A stretch of DNA of 64,000 nucleotides from Oceanobacillus halotolerans (GTDB lineage: Bacteria > Bacillota > Bacilli > Bacillales > Amphibacillaceae). The notes beneath the pieces are model-generated. The model made no database searches, was not told the DNA's origin, and worked only from the letters and a program-made list of their open reading frames with translations. The number at the start of each line of letters is the position of its first letter. The stretch's first letter is position 1. Positions 24,380 through 32,371 of this stretch are shown here, piece after piece. The stretch is from contig NZ_WIXL01000003.1 of the NCBI RefSeq assembly GCF_010993955.1, forward strand, positions 186,001 to 250,000. The letters are read 5' to 3'. The position numbers and the translations under genes are program-made.

Positions 24380-24733
24380 ACTTCCAGATAACTTTTTTTC
24401 AAACGTGCTTTTTTAACTATAAAATATCTTTAATCTTGATTTGTATTTGGATTTATCTTAACATTCCCAAAAATTATTAGCAATTGAACTTCCATTTAAC
24501 GATTAAAACAACATAGCAATTATCACCCCACTAACATCTGTTAGTGGGGTGTTGATTTTTATGCTAATTACAATGCTAAAAGTGGTTCTATTTATAAGCA
24601 AATATTGATATACTAACGAAAGAGGGCACAATGTGGTATGCCACTTAATTAGTTATTTTAGTTTTTCTCCATCAAAAGCGAACTTCTTAATATACAACAC
24701 AACACTTTCCATCCTATTGCTGATTCACCTTTT
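24380..24733. other. Intergenic region between two lipoprotein genes
   Basis: Apart from the strong hairpin at 24524-24551, nothing clear is visible in 354 bases. No open frame with a ribosome-binding site was found. Confidence 0.4.
24524..24560 (+). terminator. Strong hairpin with T run
   Basis: CACCCCACTAACA, a two-base loop and TGTTAGTGGGGTG form a 13-bp stem followed by TTGATTTTT. Oriented as a plus-strand terminator, yet no plus-strand gene precedes it; on the minus strand it could end transcription of the lipoprotein gene beginning at 25102. Confidence 0.65.
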
Positions 24734-25102
24734 CTACCATTTGCCTAGCAGTTCTTCGTTATAGTCCCCTTCAATAACGATTGATTTCCCAGGAATTGCA
24801 GTAACAATTCTTGATGAACTAATTAGCTTTTCACCAAAATAAACATGAATGGATTCACCGACGTGTGTCTCCGTTACTTCTTCCAATTTACTCTTTTCTT
24901 TTAAGTTAACTGAAATAGCTTCCCCATCTTGCGCACGTTCTTCTACGCTTGCCTCAGCAAAGTCAGAAGTAGATGCTAAAACTTCTCCGTTATCGTTTTT
25001 GATCGTAACCTTTCGATCATCAGTTTTATCATTATTCATGCAACCTACTAAGAATAAAGAAAACAAAATAGCAACACATACATATAAGGAAAAATTTCTC
25101 AT
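24734..25102 (-). CDS. Lipoprotein with a SecDF P1-like domain
   Basis: About 122 residues from the ATG at 25102, which follows GGGGGAGGAAG. The signal peptide MRNFSLYVCVAILFSLFLVG ends in a lipobox VGCM. The mature part ends with VGESIHVYFGEKLISSSRIV, then AIPGKSIVIEGDYNEELLG. This parallels the first periplasmic domain of SecD (G+xIxxxLDGELISAPxV, then GxxxIxGxFTxEEA). A free lipoprotein with this fold is of unknown role. A second in-frame start at 25132 is less likely. Confidence 0.6.
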   Translation of the reverse strand: MRNFSLYVCVAILFSLFLVGCMNNDKTDDRKVTIKNDNGEVLASTSDFAEASVEERAQDGEAISVNLKEKSKLEEVTETHVGESIHVYFGEKLISSSRIVTAIPGKSIVIEGDYNEELLGKW

Positions 25103-25249
25103 CTTCCTCCCCCCTTCAGTCTTTTTTAACATTCTTGTTTATAATAACCACATCCATATAAAACCCCACTCTATCTCTTAAATCCGTGGATGACAGACAC
25201 CTTTAAGGAATGTATGATAGGGGTAGATCCAAGAAGGAGTTTGAACGAA

Positions 25250-25540
25250 ATGAAGCAACCCTACACAAAATGGTCTGTTATCTTAAGTGTTATCTGTGCT
25301 ATTACACTATTTTCATCCTATATATTAGCACCTCGACAACCAGAAGGCGTGATGGCCGTCCTCATCCAAGTACTGTTTTTCACGGCTGTTATTACTGGTT
25401 TACTAAGCATAATCTTTAACATTATCAGTTTTATAAAGAAGGAAAAAGGTCCTGCTAAAGGAATCGTTCCCCTTATCTTTGGGGTCATTTTATTTATTTT
25501 TGTTTTTTCGTTTATCATGATGATGCTGAGCTTTTTTTAA
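25250..25540 (+). CDS. Hypothetical three-segment membrane protein
   Basis: 96 residues from the ATG at 25250, which has AAGGAG ten bases upstream. The earlier in-frame ATG at 25190 is preceded by no site and lies in a GACAGACACC repeat-like stretch. Three membrane segments (about 8-26, 34-62, 70-96) and a KKEKGPAKGIVPL loop resemble small DUF4064/DUF4190-type proteins, but the call is weak. Confidence 0.5.
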   Translation: MKQPYTKWSVILSVICAITLFSSYILAPRQPEGVMAVLIQVLFFTAVITGLLSIIFNIISFIKKEKGPAKGIVPLIFGVILFIFVFSFIMMMLSFF

Positions 25541-25544
25541 AAGT

Positions 25545-25670
25545 GTGCGAGACTGCTAGTCATGCGGGAAAGATGTGAATTCGTGCGGAGTTCACCCTAA
25601 TTCGTGCGACACCTTATCACACTCGTGCGAGCACCTTCCAAACATGTGACATCACCATCCCCTCATGCGT
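25545..25670. repeat. 21-nt-period array, site 2
   Basis: The core TCGTGCGA or CATGCG recurs with its TGCG at 25546, 25563, 25584, 25605, 25626, (TGTG at 25645) and 25666. Four of the six steps are exactly 21 nt. The region lies between convergent gene ends. It is degenerate between cores, unlike a classical minisatellite. Confidence 0.75.
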
Positions 25671-25702
25671 AAGTACGAAAATATCTCACATCACACAACA
25701 AA

Positions 25703-25731
25703 AAGAGCACTTGATTTTCCCAAGTGCTCCA
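25703..25731 (-). terminator. Terminator of the alpha/beta hydrolase gene
   Basis: GAGCACTTG and CAAGTGCTC form a perfect stem, followed on the minus strand by TTTTTGTTG. It lies 45 bases past the stop codon at 25775. Confidence 0.8.
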
Positions 25732-25774
25732 GCTTATCTCTATTAATCTCTCATAAACCTTACCCTAAGACTAA

Positions 25775-26644
25775 CTACTCCCCTAAAAACTCCCGAATAA
25801 CACGACGATATTCTGCTGGATCCTCGATATATGGCATATGCGCACTCTTTTCAAATACATGGAATGTGCTATTTGGTGTGAGTTCACTATAATAGTTAGT
25901 TGATTTGGGAGTTGCCTCATCATATCGTCCACAAGTGTATAGTGTTGGAATGTTGATTGTATTAAGTTTTGAGGTGAAATCAATATTTCTCAAATTTCCA
26001 GTCACATGAAATTCCGATGGCCCCCACATAATATTATAAACTTCCTCATTTTTATTCTGGGAACCTTCCTTTAAATAGGCTGGCTTCTCCTCATCTTCCA
26101 GCCTACAAACAAAGTGCTTATTAAATACCTCTGTTGCTTGCTTATAAGCCTCTGAATCGGTTGTGCCATTTGCTTCACACTCTTTCAACGTCTTTTGTAC
26201 TTCTCTTGGTAATTGATTCCGATTTTCAGCTTGATCCTTTGCCCACATTGGCGCACTTAAACATGGACTAGAAAAGATAATGCTTTTGACCCCTTCTGGA
26301 TAGGTTAAATAGTAGGCTGCAGCTAAGGTTGTCCCCCATGAATGGCCTAAAATATGAAATTCATCCAATCCAAGTGCTTCTTTAATCTGGTGTAATTCCT
26401 CCACAAAGCGATCGATTTTCCATAGTGATTTGTCTTGAGGACGATCGGATTTTCCACATCCTAATTGGTCATAAAATATAACTGGACGATCCTCAGCTAA
26501 ATCACTTAAGCCTTGCATGGACCAATGGGATGATCCAGGACCACCATGCAGCAGCACAACTGGTGTGTTTGGTTTATCAGAATTATGTAGTTGATACCAG
26601 ACTTTTCCTCCTGTTACCTCAATAAATCCTTCTTGGACTGTCAT
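25775..26644 (-). CDS. Proline iminopeptidase-like alpha/beta hydrolase (peptidase S33)
   Basis: 289 residues from the ATG at 26644, which follows GGTGGAGGAG; an upstream ATG at 26752 adds an unlikely 36-residue extension. Motifs in order: oxyanion HGGPGSSHW (33-41), DQLGCGKSDRP (59-69), nucleophile S102 in GHSWGTTLA, then the acid in CGRYDEATP and catalytic histidine in KSAHMPYIEDP. The HGGPG and GxSxGG-like elements are those of prolyl aminopeptidases, which release N-terminal proline from peptides. The cap domain (about 125-200) is less conserved, so another small amide or ester substrate is possible. Confidence 0.87.
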   Translation of the reverse strand: MTVQEGFIEVTGGKVWYQLHNSDKPNTPVVLLHGGPGSSHWSMQGLSDLAEDRPVIFYDQLGCGKSDRPQDKSLWKIDRFVEELHQIKEALGLDEFHILGHSWGTTLAAAYYLTYPEGVKSIIFSSPCLSAPMWAKDQAENRNQLPREVQKTLKECEANGTTDSEAYKQATEVFNKHFVCRLEDEEKPAYLKEGSQNKNEEVYNIMWGPSEFHVTGNLRNIDFTSKLNTINIPTLYTCGRYDEATPKSTNYYSELTPNSTFHVFEKSAHMPYIEDPAEYRRVIREFLGE

Positions 26645-27230
26645 TTTTTCTCCTCCACCTTTCCATAAATTGAACGATATTCCTAAGAGTGCCGTTTTAA
26701 TGTACTTTCCGAAATTTCCATCCCGAAATAAAATCATTTTACCGTAAAACAAAAAATCTGCTGGCTTTAACTACCCCCTTAGGTGATATACAACATACTC
26801 GTAGCGCTCCAAGTTTACCTGAATAAGTTTATTTAACTGTACATCATCTTCTATTAACATAAGTTTGTACAAAGTTTATTCTCCCTTTTCTTACTATAGG
26901 TCAATTATTCAGGGTCTTCTCAACAAGAAATCTATTCTATTTCGCTAACTCATCCTTAATTTTAACTTGTGTGCACTATCTTCTCACACCCACCCATTTC
27001 TTTTCAATGATATTCGTATTCTTTCGACTAGCATTAAGTACGTATAATTCACGAGTAGGTTTTTCACGATAAAGTTCTTGATACTCTTTCATTGCTTATG
27101 GGGAATTTGAAAATTTTTTCAAAGGGGTAATTTCTTCTAACATACATTCACTTTCCTTATTTGTATATGCTTGTTTAGCCTCAATTTACATCTATTGTTT
27201 TGAGAACAATAATCCGATTCAACCTATTGG
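26645..27230. other. Intergenic region with relic B
   Basis: The first 350 bases show no gene or clear hairpin. From about 27000 a decayed gene (relic B of the MKWxxVR family) runs up to the stop of the coiled-coil repeat gene. Confidence 0.45.
27000..27205 (-). pseudogene. MKWxxVR-family relic, copy B
   Basis: One minus-strand frame gives KEYQELYREKPTRELYVLNA followed by SRKNTNIIEKKWVGV. The block upstream of it (EAKQAYTNKES) is in another frame with a stop between. It is about 85-90% identical to 28263-28462 in the same orientation, so the pair forms direct repeats around the gene at 27231-28016. The ATG end is missing. Confidence 0.65.
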
Positions 27231-28016
27231 CTAATTTGCCATAAACTTTCTTAATTCCTGAATCTCTGTATCATGTTCAGCAACTTTAACCGCAATTTTC
27301 TCAACACTACTTAGCTTTTCTGTGTTATCAGCCACTTGTTTCGATACGTTATCTAATTTCTCTATTAATACTTTCTGTCCTCCTTCAAGGTTCTCCATGC
27401 GCCCACTTATTACTTGCTGACCTCCTTCAAGGCTCTCCATGCGCCCACTTATTACTTGCTGACTTCCTTCAATGCTCACTATGCTCTCACTTAATGCTTG
27501 CTGACCTCCTTCAAGGCTCTCCATGCGTTCACTTAATGCTTGCTGTCCTCCTTCGAGGCTCACTATGCGCTCACTTAATGCTTGCTGACTTCCTTCGAGG
27601 CTCACTATGCGCTCACTTATTACTTGCTGACCTCCTTCAAGGCTCTCCATGCGCTCACTTAATGCTTGCTGACTTCCTTCAATGCTCTCCATGCGTTCAC
27701 TTAATGCTTGCTGTCCTCCTTCGAGGCTCTCCATGTGCTCACTTATTACTTGCTGACTTCCTTCAATGCTCTCCATGCGCTCACTTAATGCTTGCTGTCC
27801 TCCTTCGAGGCTCACTATGCGCTCACTTAATGCTTGCTGTCCTCCTTCGAGGCTCACTATGCGCTCACTTATTACTTGCTGACCTGCTTCAATGCTTTCC
27901 ATGCGCTCACTTAATGCTTGCTGTCCTCCTTCGAGGCTCTCCATGCGTACATCTAACGGTTTTAACTTTTTGTCTAACAAAGAAGAAAACATTTGCATTA
28001 ATCGTTTTTCGTCCAT
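27231..28016 (-). CDS. Coiled-coil protein with fourteen 14-residue repeats
   Basis: 261 residues. After a unique start (MDEKRLMQMFSSLLDKKLKP, residues 1-20) come 14 tandem 14-residue units with consensus RMESLEGGQQALSE (residues about 24-219), then a unique end with a heptad pattern (VSKQVADNTEKLSSVEKIAV). Two heptads per unit with hydrophobic residues at M/I, L/I and A/I/L positions predict a long parallel coiled coil. DNA units are 42 bp and differ in only a few places, with two versions of each half (MES/IVS, QQALSE/QQVISE) shuffled along the array, as expected from recombination. AGGTG precedes the ATG. No signal peptide or membrane segment. Function unknown. Confidence 0.8.
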   Translation of the reverse strand: MDEKRLMQMFSSLLDKKLKPLDVRMESLEGGQQALSERMESIEAGQQVISERIVSLEGGQQALSERIVSLEGGQQALSERMESIEGSQQVISEHMESLEGGQQALSERMESIEGSQQALSERMESLEGGQQVISERIVSLEGSQQALSERIVSLEGGQQALSERMESLEGGQQALSESIVSIEGSQQVISGRMESLEGGQQVISGRMENLEGGQKVLIEKLDNVSKQVADNTEKLSSVEKIAVKVAEHDTEIQELRKFMAN

Positions 28017-28239
28017 GTTTTTACACCTAACCTTACAATATTTTTATAATCGATATTTAATCATCAGACTGTTTTTGTATTCATATCTCCAATTTTATTA
28101 AATAGACAAATTCATATCTACCAACACTACTAGTATGATAGATTAGTTATTTCTAAAGTGATAATTCTTAGTGATTCAGCAAGATCCGTTGAAATAACAG
28201 TACTTCCTGATCCTGTGTCAAATTAAACACGTTTTAACG

Positions 28240-28488
28240 TTATCCTCCAAAAAAGTGAACCTTTTCAATGATACTCGTATTCTTTCGACTAGTGTGGAGC
28301 ATGTACAATAGTAGGGTTTTCACAATGAAGTTCTTGATACTCTTTCATTGCTTCTGGGGAATTTGGAAATTTCTTCAAAGGGGCAATTTCTTCTAAAATA
28401 AGTTCACTTTCCTTATTTGTATATGCTTGTTTAGCCTCAATTTACTCTATTGTTTTGAGAACGCTTGTCGAACATCTTCCCATTTCAT
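28240..28488 (-). pseudogene. MKWxxVR-family relic, copy C
   Basis: AGGAGGTGATTGAA precedes ATG at 28488. MKWEDVRQAFSKQ ends at a TAG; the sequence resumes in another frame as AKQAYTNKESELILEEIAPL then KKFPNSPEAMKEYQELH, stops, and resumes as SRKNTSIIEK. It is a frameshifted version of a roughly 80-residue protein related to copies A, B and D. Confidence 0.7.
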
Positions 28489-28840
28489 TTCAATCACCTC
28501 CTTTGTAGATTTATCACTAGTTTTATATCGTTGTCCAAGCGTTAATTCATTTTAATTATACAACACAACGTATTTATGCGGTACAAAAAGTGCATAATTT
28601 TTCAAATCAATTTGTGCCAGCAACCTCGTATTTAACTTTCAAATTTCACACTTTTTATGTCTAATACTCGCTTGTATAACTGGGATTAAATTCCAAGTTC
28701 CTGTAAAAATCTCGGTTTTTAATATTTAACTGCCTCTTTAGATGAAAAAAACATTTTAATTGTAGCCAGTCATATAGTACCGACTATAAATATAACCTTT
28801 TTCTTAATCTGCTTCGTTTGTTGAATAAGTAGTAAAGTGA

Positions 28841-28975
28841 AGAAGCCTTTCTTTTCTTGTTTAGGCTAAATTGTTCACGAAAAGAACGGTATCTCCTTTT
28901 TCTTTTATTAAATTAGGAGGTAAAGACATGGCAGGATATGTAGCCCTCGCATACTTTGTAGATTATCTCGATTAG
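28841..28975 (+). pseudogene. Truncated duplicate of the amidase leader and start
   Basis: AGAAGCCTTTCTTTTCTTGT (28840-28860), AGGAGG and ATGGCAGGATATGTAGCC...TTTGTAGATTAT (28928-28965) repeat the leader and first 14 codons of the amidase at 29257-29385. The copy reads MAGYVALAYFVDYLD and stops at TAG 28973. Confidence 0.7.
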
Positions 28976-28994
28976 GAGATGAGGAAGCACTCCA

Positions 28995-29070
28995 ACTCGT
29001 GCGACAGCTACTCTTACACGTGCAAGAATATCCTCAACTCGTGCAGGAAGCGCTCCTAGTCGTGGGACAA
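28995..29070. repeat. 21-nt-period array, site 3
   Basis: The cores ACTCGTGCGAC, ACACGTGCAAG, ACTCGTGCAGG and AGTCGTGGGAC have their TG(C/G)(G/A) at 29000, 29021, 29042 and 29063: three steps of exactly 21 nt. Same orientation and core as site 2, opposite to site 1. Confidence 0.75.
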
Positions 29071-29343
29071 CACTTTTATAACTAGATAAGAACTTGGAAA
29101 ATTTAATATACGTGTACTCTGATTAATCACAATATAAGTGTATACATACAAAAAGCCGATAGGAAGTAATTATCCCTCACCTATTTAGTCACAACCAAAA
29201 ATCATTTTCCACCAACCATGCCACCAAAACTCGCCTACGTTCGATTAATAGAATGAAGAAGCCTTTCTTTTTTTGCTTAGGCACGGGATGTACACCAATA
29301 GAAAGGCACGATCATATTCTTATATTATGAAGGAGGTGAAACA

Positions 29344-30279
29344 ATGGCAGGATTCGTAGATATTCCAAACTTTGTAGATTATCGGGAACAAGTCAAACGC
29401 CATGCAACCAAAAAATATCCAGTACTTCAAGTGACCGACAAAACGACCATTGCTATTCACCATAGTTTAACAAAACAAGATGCAGGTGGATCAAATGCAA
29501 GAGGATATGCTCGCTATCATGTTGACACACACGATTGGCCTTCCATTGGCTATCATTATGTTATTGAGCCAGATGGTACCGTGAAATTTTGTAATGATAT
29601 CGAGACACGTGCTTACCATGTGGGAGATTATAATAATGAAGCAGTCGGCGTTTGCTTAACAGGGGATTTTCGCACCGAAGAACCAACAGAAGCACAAAAA
29701 GAAAGCTTACGGCAATTAGTGTCTGCCTTACAACAGGATTTCACGCATCTAAAACATGTTAAAGGCCACAATGAATTTAGTGGTTATGAATGGAAGCAAT
29801 GTCCGGAATTTGATTATCGAGCGGTACTGAATGAAACCCCTAGCAACACATCTAGCACGACAAACGACGATCAGTCTGCGGCATCAACAGGGTCAACATC
29901 TATCCGTTCAATCCAGCGCACGTTAAACAAACGCTATATTCTATCAATAGCAGAAGATGGGATTTATGGGCCTGAAACAAAACGGGCATTGATTAAGGGA
30001 TACCAAACTGAATTGAATAAACAGTTTAATAGCGAGTTAGCAGTAGATGGAATTTGGGGACCGAACACACGAAGTGCTACGGTTAATGTACAAAAAGGTG
30101 CTCAGGGAAATATAACATGGATCTTACAGGCGACACTATTTTGCCAAGGATATGAATTAGCAGTAGATGGAATTTTCGGCAACGAGACAGAATCAACAGT
30201 TCATGAATTCCAGCGCGATCATGAATTAAGCATCGACGGAATCGCTGGTAAGAATACGTTCGCTGCATTGTTTGGATAA
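29344..30279 (+). CDS. N-acetylmuramoyl-L-alanine amidase with peptidoglycan-binding repeats (endolysin-like)
   Basis: 311 residues. Residues about 30-160 are an Amidase_2 domain: TIAIHHSLT with zinc ligand H39 or H40, SIGYHYVIEPDGTV, GHNEFSG with H142, and the last ligand C153 in QCPEFDY. A Ser/Thr-rich linker (165-188) leads to two or three PG_binding_1 units marked by EDGIYGPETKRAL, VDGIWGPNTRSAT and VDGIFGNETESTV. There is no signal peptide, as in phage endolysins that need a holin, yet no phage genes surround it. It would cleave the amide bond between muramic acid and the stem peptide. GGAGGTG precedes the ATG. The leader contains a GCCTTTCT...AGAAAGGC hairpin. Confidence 0.87.
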   Translation: MAGFVDIPNFVDYREQVKRHATKKYPVLQVTDKTTIAIHHSLTKQDAGGSNARGYARYHVDTHDWPSIGYHYVIEPDGTVKFCNDIETRAYHVGDYNNEAVGVCLTGDFRTEEPTEAQKESLRQLVSALQQDFTHLKHVKGHNEFSGYEWKQCPEFDYRAVLNETPSNTSSTTNDDQSAASTGSTSIRSIQRTLNKRYILSIAEDGIYGPETKRALIKGYQTELNKQFNSELAVDGIWGPNTRSATVNVQKGAQGNITWILQATLFCQGYELAVDGIFGNETESTVHEFQRDHELSIDGIAGKNTFAALFG

Positions 30280-30364
30280 AAGGATCCTATGAACGAAAAG
30301 CGTGGTATTAAACAACATGATGGCTGTCACTAACTAAAATTAGTAGTACAATATAAGAAAAACT

Positions 30365-30403
30365 CGCATTCGCTCGTCCTTTAGCGAATGTGTTCGTTTT
30401 TCT
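30365..30403 (+). terminator. Terminator of the amidase gene
   Basis: CGCATTCGCT and AGCGAATGTG pair around CGTCCTTT, followed by TTCGTTTTTCTT. Confidence 0.65.
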
Positions 30404-30478
30404 TATACTTGGGACATTAAAATTTTAGCCAAGTCGAGTCTACTTCTTAGCTAAAACTTTATACTTTCCTAACGTGTT

Positions 30479-30512
30479 AAAAAAACGTCTGTTTCATCAG
30501 GAGACAGACGGT
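30479..30512 (-). terminator. Terminator of the HesB-like gene
   Basis: CCGTCTGT, a loop and ACAGACG, followed on the minus strand by TTTTTTT. It lies about 20 bases past the stop of the gene at 30530. Confidence 0.8.
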
Positions 30513-30529
30513 TTTCTTGTTGTCTATTT

Positions 30530-30820
30530 TCATACTTCTTCAAACACAAACGATGGTTCATCATCTTCTACCTTGACAATAAGATCATGGTCATCAAGAA
30601 GCCAAGAATCTTCACTGTTGATATAAAAGGTAATCCCTTCCACTTCTTCCTGAATTGCCATGTCTCCATCTTTTCCGACTGATACGCCTAGAAAGAAATT
30701 AGAGAAGACCGTTGGAATGCCTCCATATAATTTTACAAAGATCCGTACGAGATCTCCTTCTTCAACTCCCATTTCTTCTTTATACCAGTTCGCTGCTTCA
30801 TTTGTTACGTTTAAATTCAT
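30530..30820 (-). CDS. yneR: HesB/IscA-like protein (YneR family)
   Basis: 96 residues. The sequence LNVTNEAANWYKEEMGVEEG, the central VRIFVKLYGG and the GVSVGKDGDMA block match the YneR branch of HesB-like proteins. The cysteines used by IscA/HesB to bind iron-sulfur clusters are absent (no Cys at all), as in YneR. The function is therefore uncertain. The ATG follows AGGTGTAGAC. Monocistronic with its own terminator. Confidence 0.8.
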   Translation of the reverse strand: MNLNVTNEAANWYKEEMGVEEGDLVRIFVKLYGGIPTVFSNFFLGVSVGKDGDMAIQEEVEGITFYINSEDSWLLDDHDLIVKVEDDEPSFVFEEV

Positions 30821-31080
30821 GTCTACACCTCATTTTTATGTTGTTACACTAATAGTATGTATGGTTAAATAGGTCTCTCTTTTATCTTATTCTGATATCT
30901 CTATTTTAGTATAAATCAATTTGCTTATTCTAAAAGTGATAAACATCATAATGATTAAAAATCATATTATTGCTACAAATATTTGCCGAAAACGTTCACA
31001 TAACTTTCATTGCTTATTGACGAAACAATTGCTATCTTAAAGATAGAATGAATAACCTATAAGAGAAAGTGGCGATAATT

Positions 31081-31842
31081 ATGCATAAAAAAACGTGGAT
31101 TCTATTCTTCGTATTACTTTGCTTTACCTTCTTAGTAGCATGTGGAGATACAAATGAAGAGACCGAACAAGACTCTGATGATGATGAGTTAAAGGTATTG
31201 GAAGTTGATTTTCAAGTACCAGAGTCTGCTGAGGCTGGGGAAACCGTTGAATTAAAAGCCGTTGTCACCTATGGCGGCGAATTAGTGGAAGATGCCGATG
31301 AAGTAGAATTTGAGTATTGGGAACAAGGAAATGAAGATGATAGCACGATGGTTGAATCAACCAATAATGAAGATGGTACCTATACTGCTGAAGTGACATT
31401 TGATCGAGACGGTGTGTATGAAATGTATGCACATACTACCGCTAAAGATATGCACACAATGCCTATAAAAGAAATCACTATTGGGGACGGTACAACCGAA
31501 CAGGAAGCAGCTCACGACAATGCGGATGAACAGGAATTAACAGAAGGTTTTAGTATGCATTTTGTGGAGCCCGAAACAATTGAAGTTGGTGAAGAAGTGG
31601 ACTTAGTAGTACATTTAAAATGGGATGAGGAAGCACTTGAAAATGCTGATGTTCGGTATGAAGTAATCCAAGGAGATAACACTGAACAAACAGAATGGGC
31701 CGATGCATCCGAAACAGATGCTGGCGAATACACAGCGACTCATGCTTTTGAGCAAGCTGATACTTATACAGTTACAGTCCATGTTGAAAATGAAGATGGG
31801 CTACATGAACACGACTCTTATCAACTTGATGTAAGCGAATAA
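31081..31842 (+). CDS. Lipoprotein with two YtkA/FixH-like domains
   Basis: About 253 residues from ATG 31081 (a GTG at 31069 is also possible). The signal peptide ends in lipobox LVACG at about residues 17-21. After an acidic linker come two immunoglobulin-like domains of the YtkA type: residues about 35-130 (PESAEAGETVELKAVVTYGG, DGTYTAEVTFDRDGVYEMYA) and 155-250 (EPETIEVGEEVDLVVHLKWD, AGEYTATHAFEQADTYTVTV). Single-domain YtkA proteins are common in Bacillales; a duplicated form is less usual. It probably sits on the outer membrane face; ligand unknown. Confidence 0.75.
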   Translation: MHKKTWILFFVLLCFTFLVACGDTNEETEQDSDDDELKVLEVDFQVPESAEAGETVELKAVVTYGGELVEDADEVEFEYWEQGNEDDSTMVESTNNEDGTYTAEVTFDRDGVYEMYAHTTAKDMHTMPIKEITIGDGTTEQEAAHDNADEQELTEGFSMHFVEPETIEVGEEVDLVVHLKWDEEALENADVRYEVIQGDNTEQTEWADASETDAGEYTATHAFEQADTYTVTVHVENEDGLHEHDSYQLDVSE

Positions 31843-31856
31843 AAAGTAAACGAAAA

Positions 31857-31885
31857 CGACTCGAAATAATTTGAGTCGTTTTTTA
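31857..31885 (+). terminator. Terminator of the YtkA-like lipoprotein gene
   Basis: ACGACTC and GAGTCGT pair around GAAATAATTT and are followed by T6. Confidence 0.85.
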
Positions 31886-32016
31886 TATTGGTGATTTCCC
31901 CTAACAATATCAGGACTAATGACTGTATGAATTACATCACGTACTTTTAATCGACTTACCACGAAAGTTTACAATTAAAGAAACAGTAATAAATTGTCCA
32001 TTATATGAGATTTTCA

Positions 32017-32262
32017 TTATAGATGCCTCATCCTAATCATTGGATCTCTGCGTAAATGAATGACTAATTTATCATTGGACGTATGATAAACAATATTACC
32101 TTCTTCTACCCTAAAAAAACTCTTTATTTACCTCTTCTTCTTGAATTGTACGTATAGGTGCAACTTCACCTGCAATTTTCTTATCACCTCTTAATGATAA
32201 TCAAGTATGGAAACTAAAACAAACTGACTTGGGTACAATTCTCTTACTTCTTGCCATTTCAT
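32017..32262 (-). pseudogene. MKWxxVR-family relic, copy D (best preserved)
   Basis: AGGAGGAATCAAA precedes ATG 32262. MKWQEVRELYPSQFVLVSIL leads to a stop; a frameshift gives EDKKIAGEVAPIRTIQEEEV, NKEFFRVEEGNIVYHTSNDK and LVIHLRRDPMIRMRHL with a natural end at 32017. The VYHTSNxxLVI block is shared with small Firmicute proteins that start MKW(E/N)xxR. One frameshift makes it non-functional. Confidence 0.7.
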
Positions 32263-32371
32263 TTTGATTCCTCCTTTTCTTCTATTATAAATCATTTAGT
32301 AATTTATTGGGAATAGTTACGATAAAAAAGAGCTCGATAAATATATCAAGCTCTCATTACCCAATAATCCT

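Larger units (their letters stand above)
28017..29343. other. Long intergenic region with two relics and an array
   Basis: This 1.3-kb stretch holds relic C (28240-28488), a truncated copy of the amidase gene start (28841-28975) and 21-nt-period array site 3 (28995-29070). Between 28490 and 28840, and 29075 and 29250, no gene or hairpin with a T run was recognised. Confidence 0.5.

Noticed and set aside
27494-28030. Long plus-strand open frame opposite the coiled-coil gene
   Set aside because: It is the antisense of 42-bp repeats, which keep any frame open. The minus-strand frame has a ribosome-binding site and sensible protein composition.
8685-29070. CRISPR arrays at the 21-nt repeat sites
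   Set aside because: Conserved cores are only 8-10 nt long, with no uniform 25-40-nt repeat separated by unique spacers, and no cas genes are present in the window.
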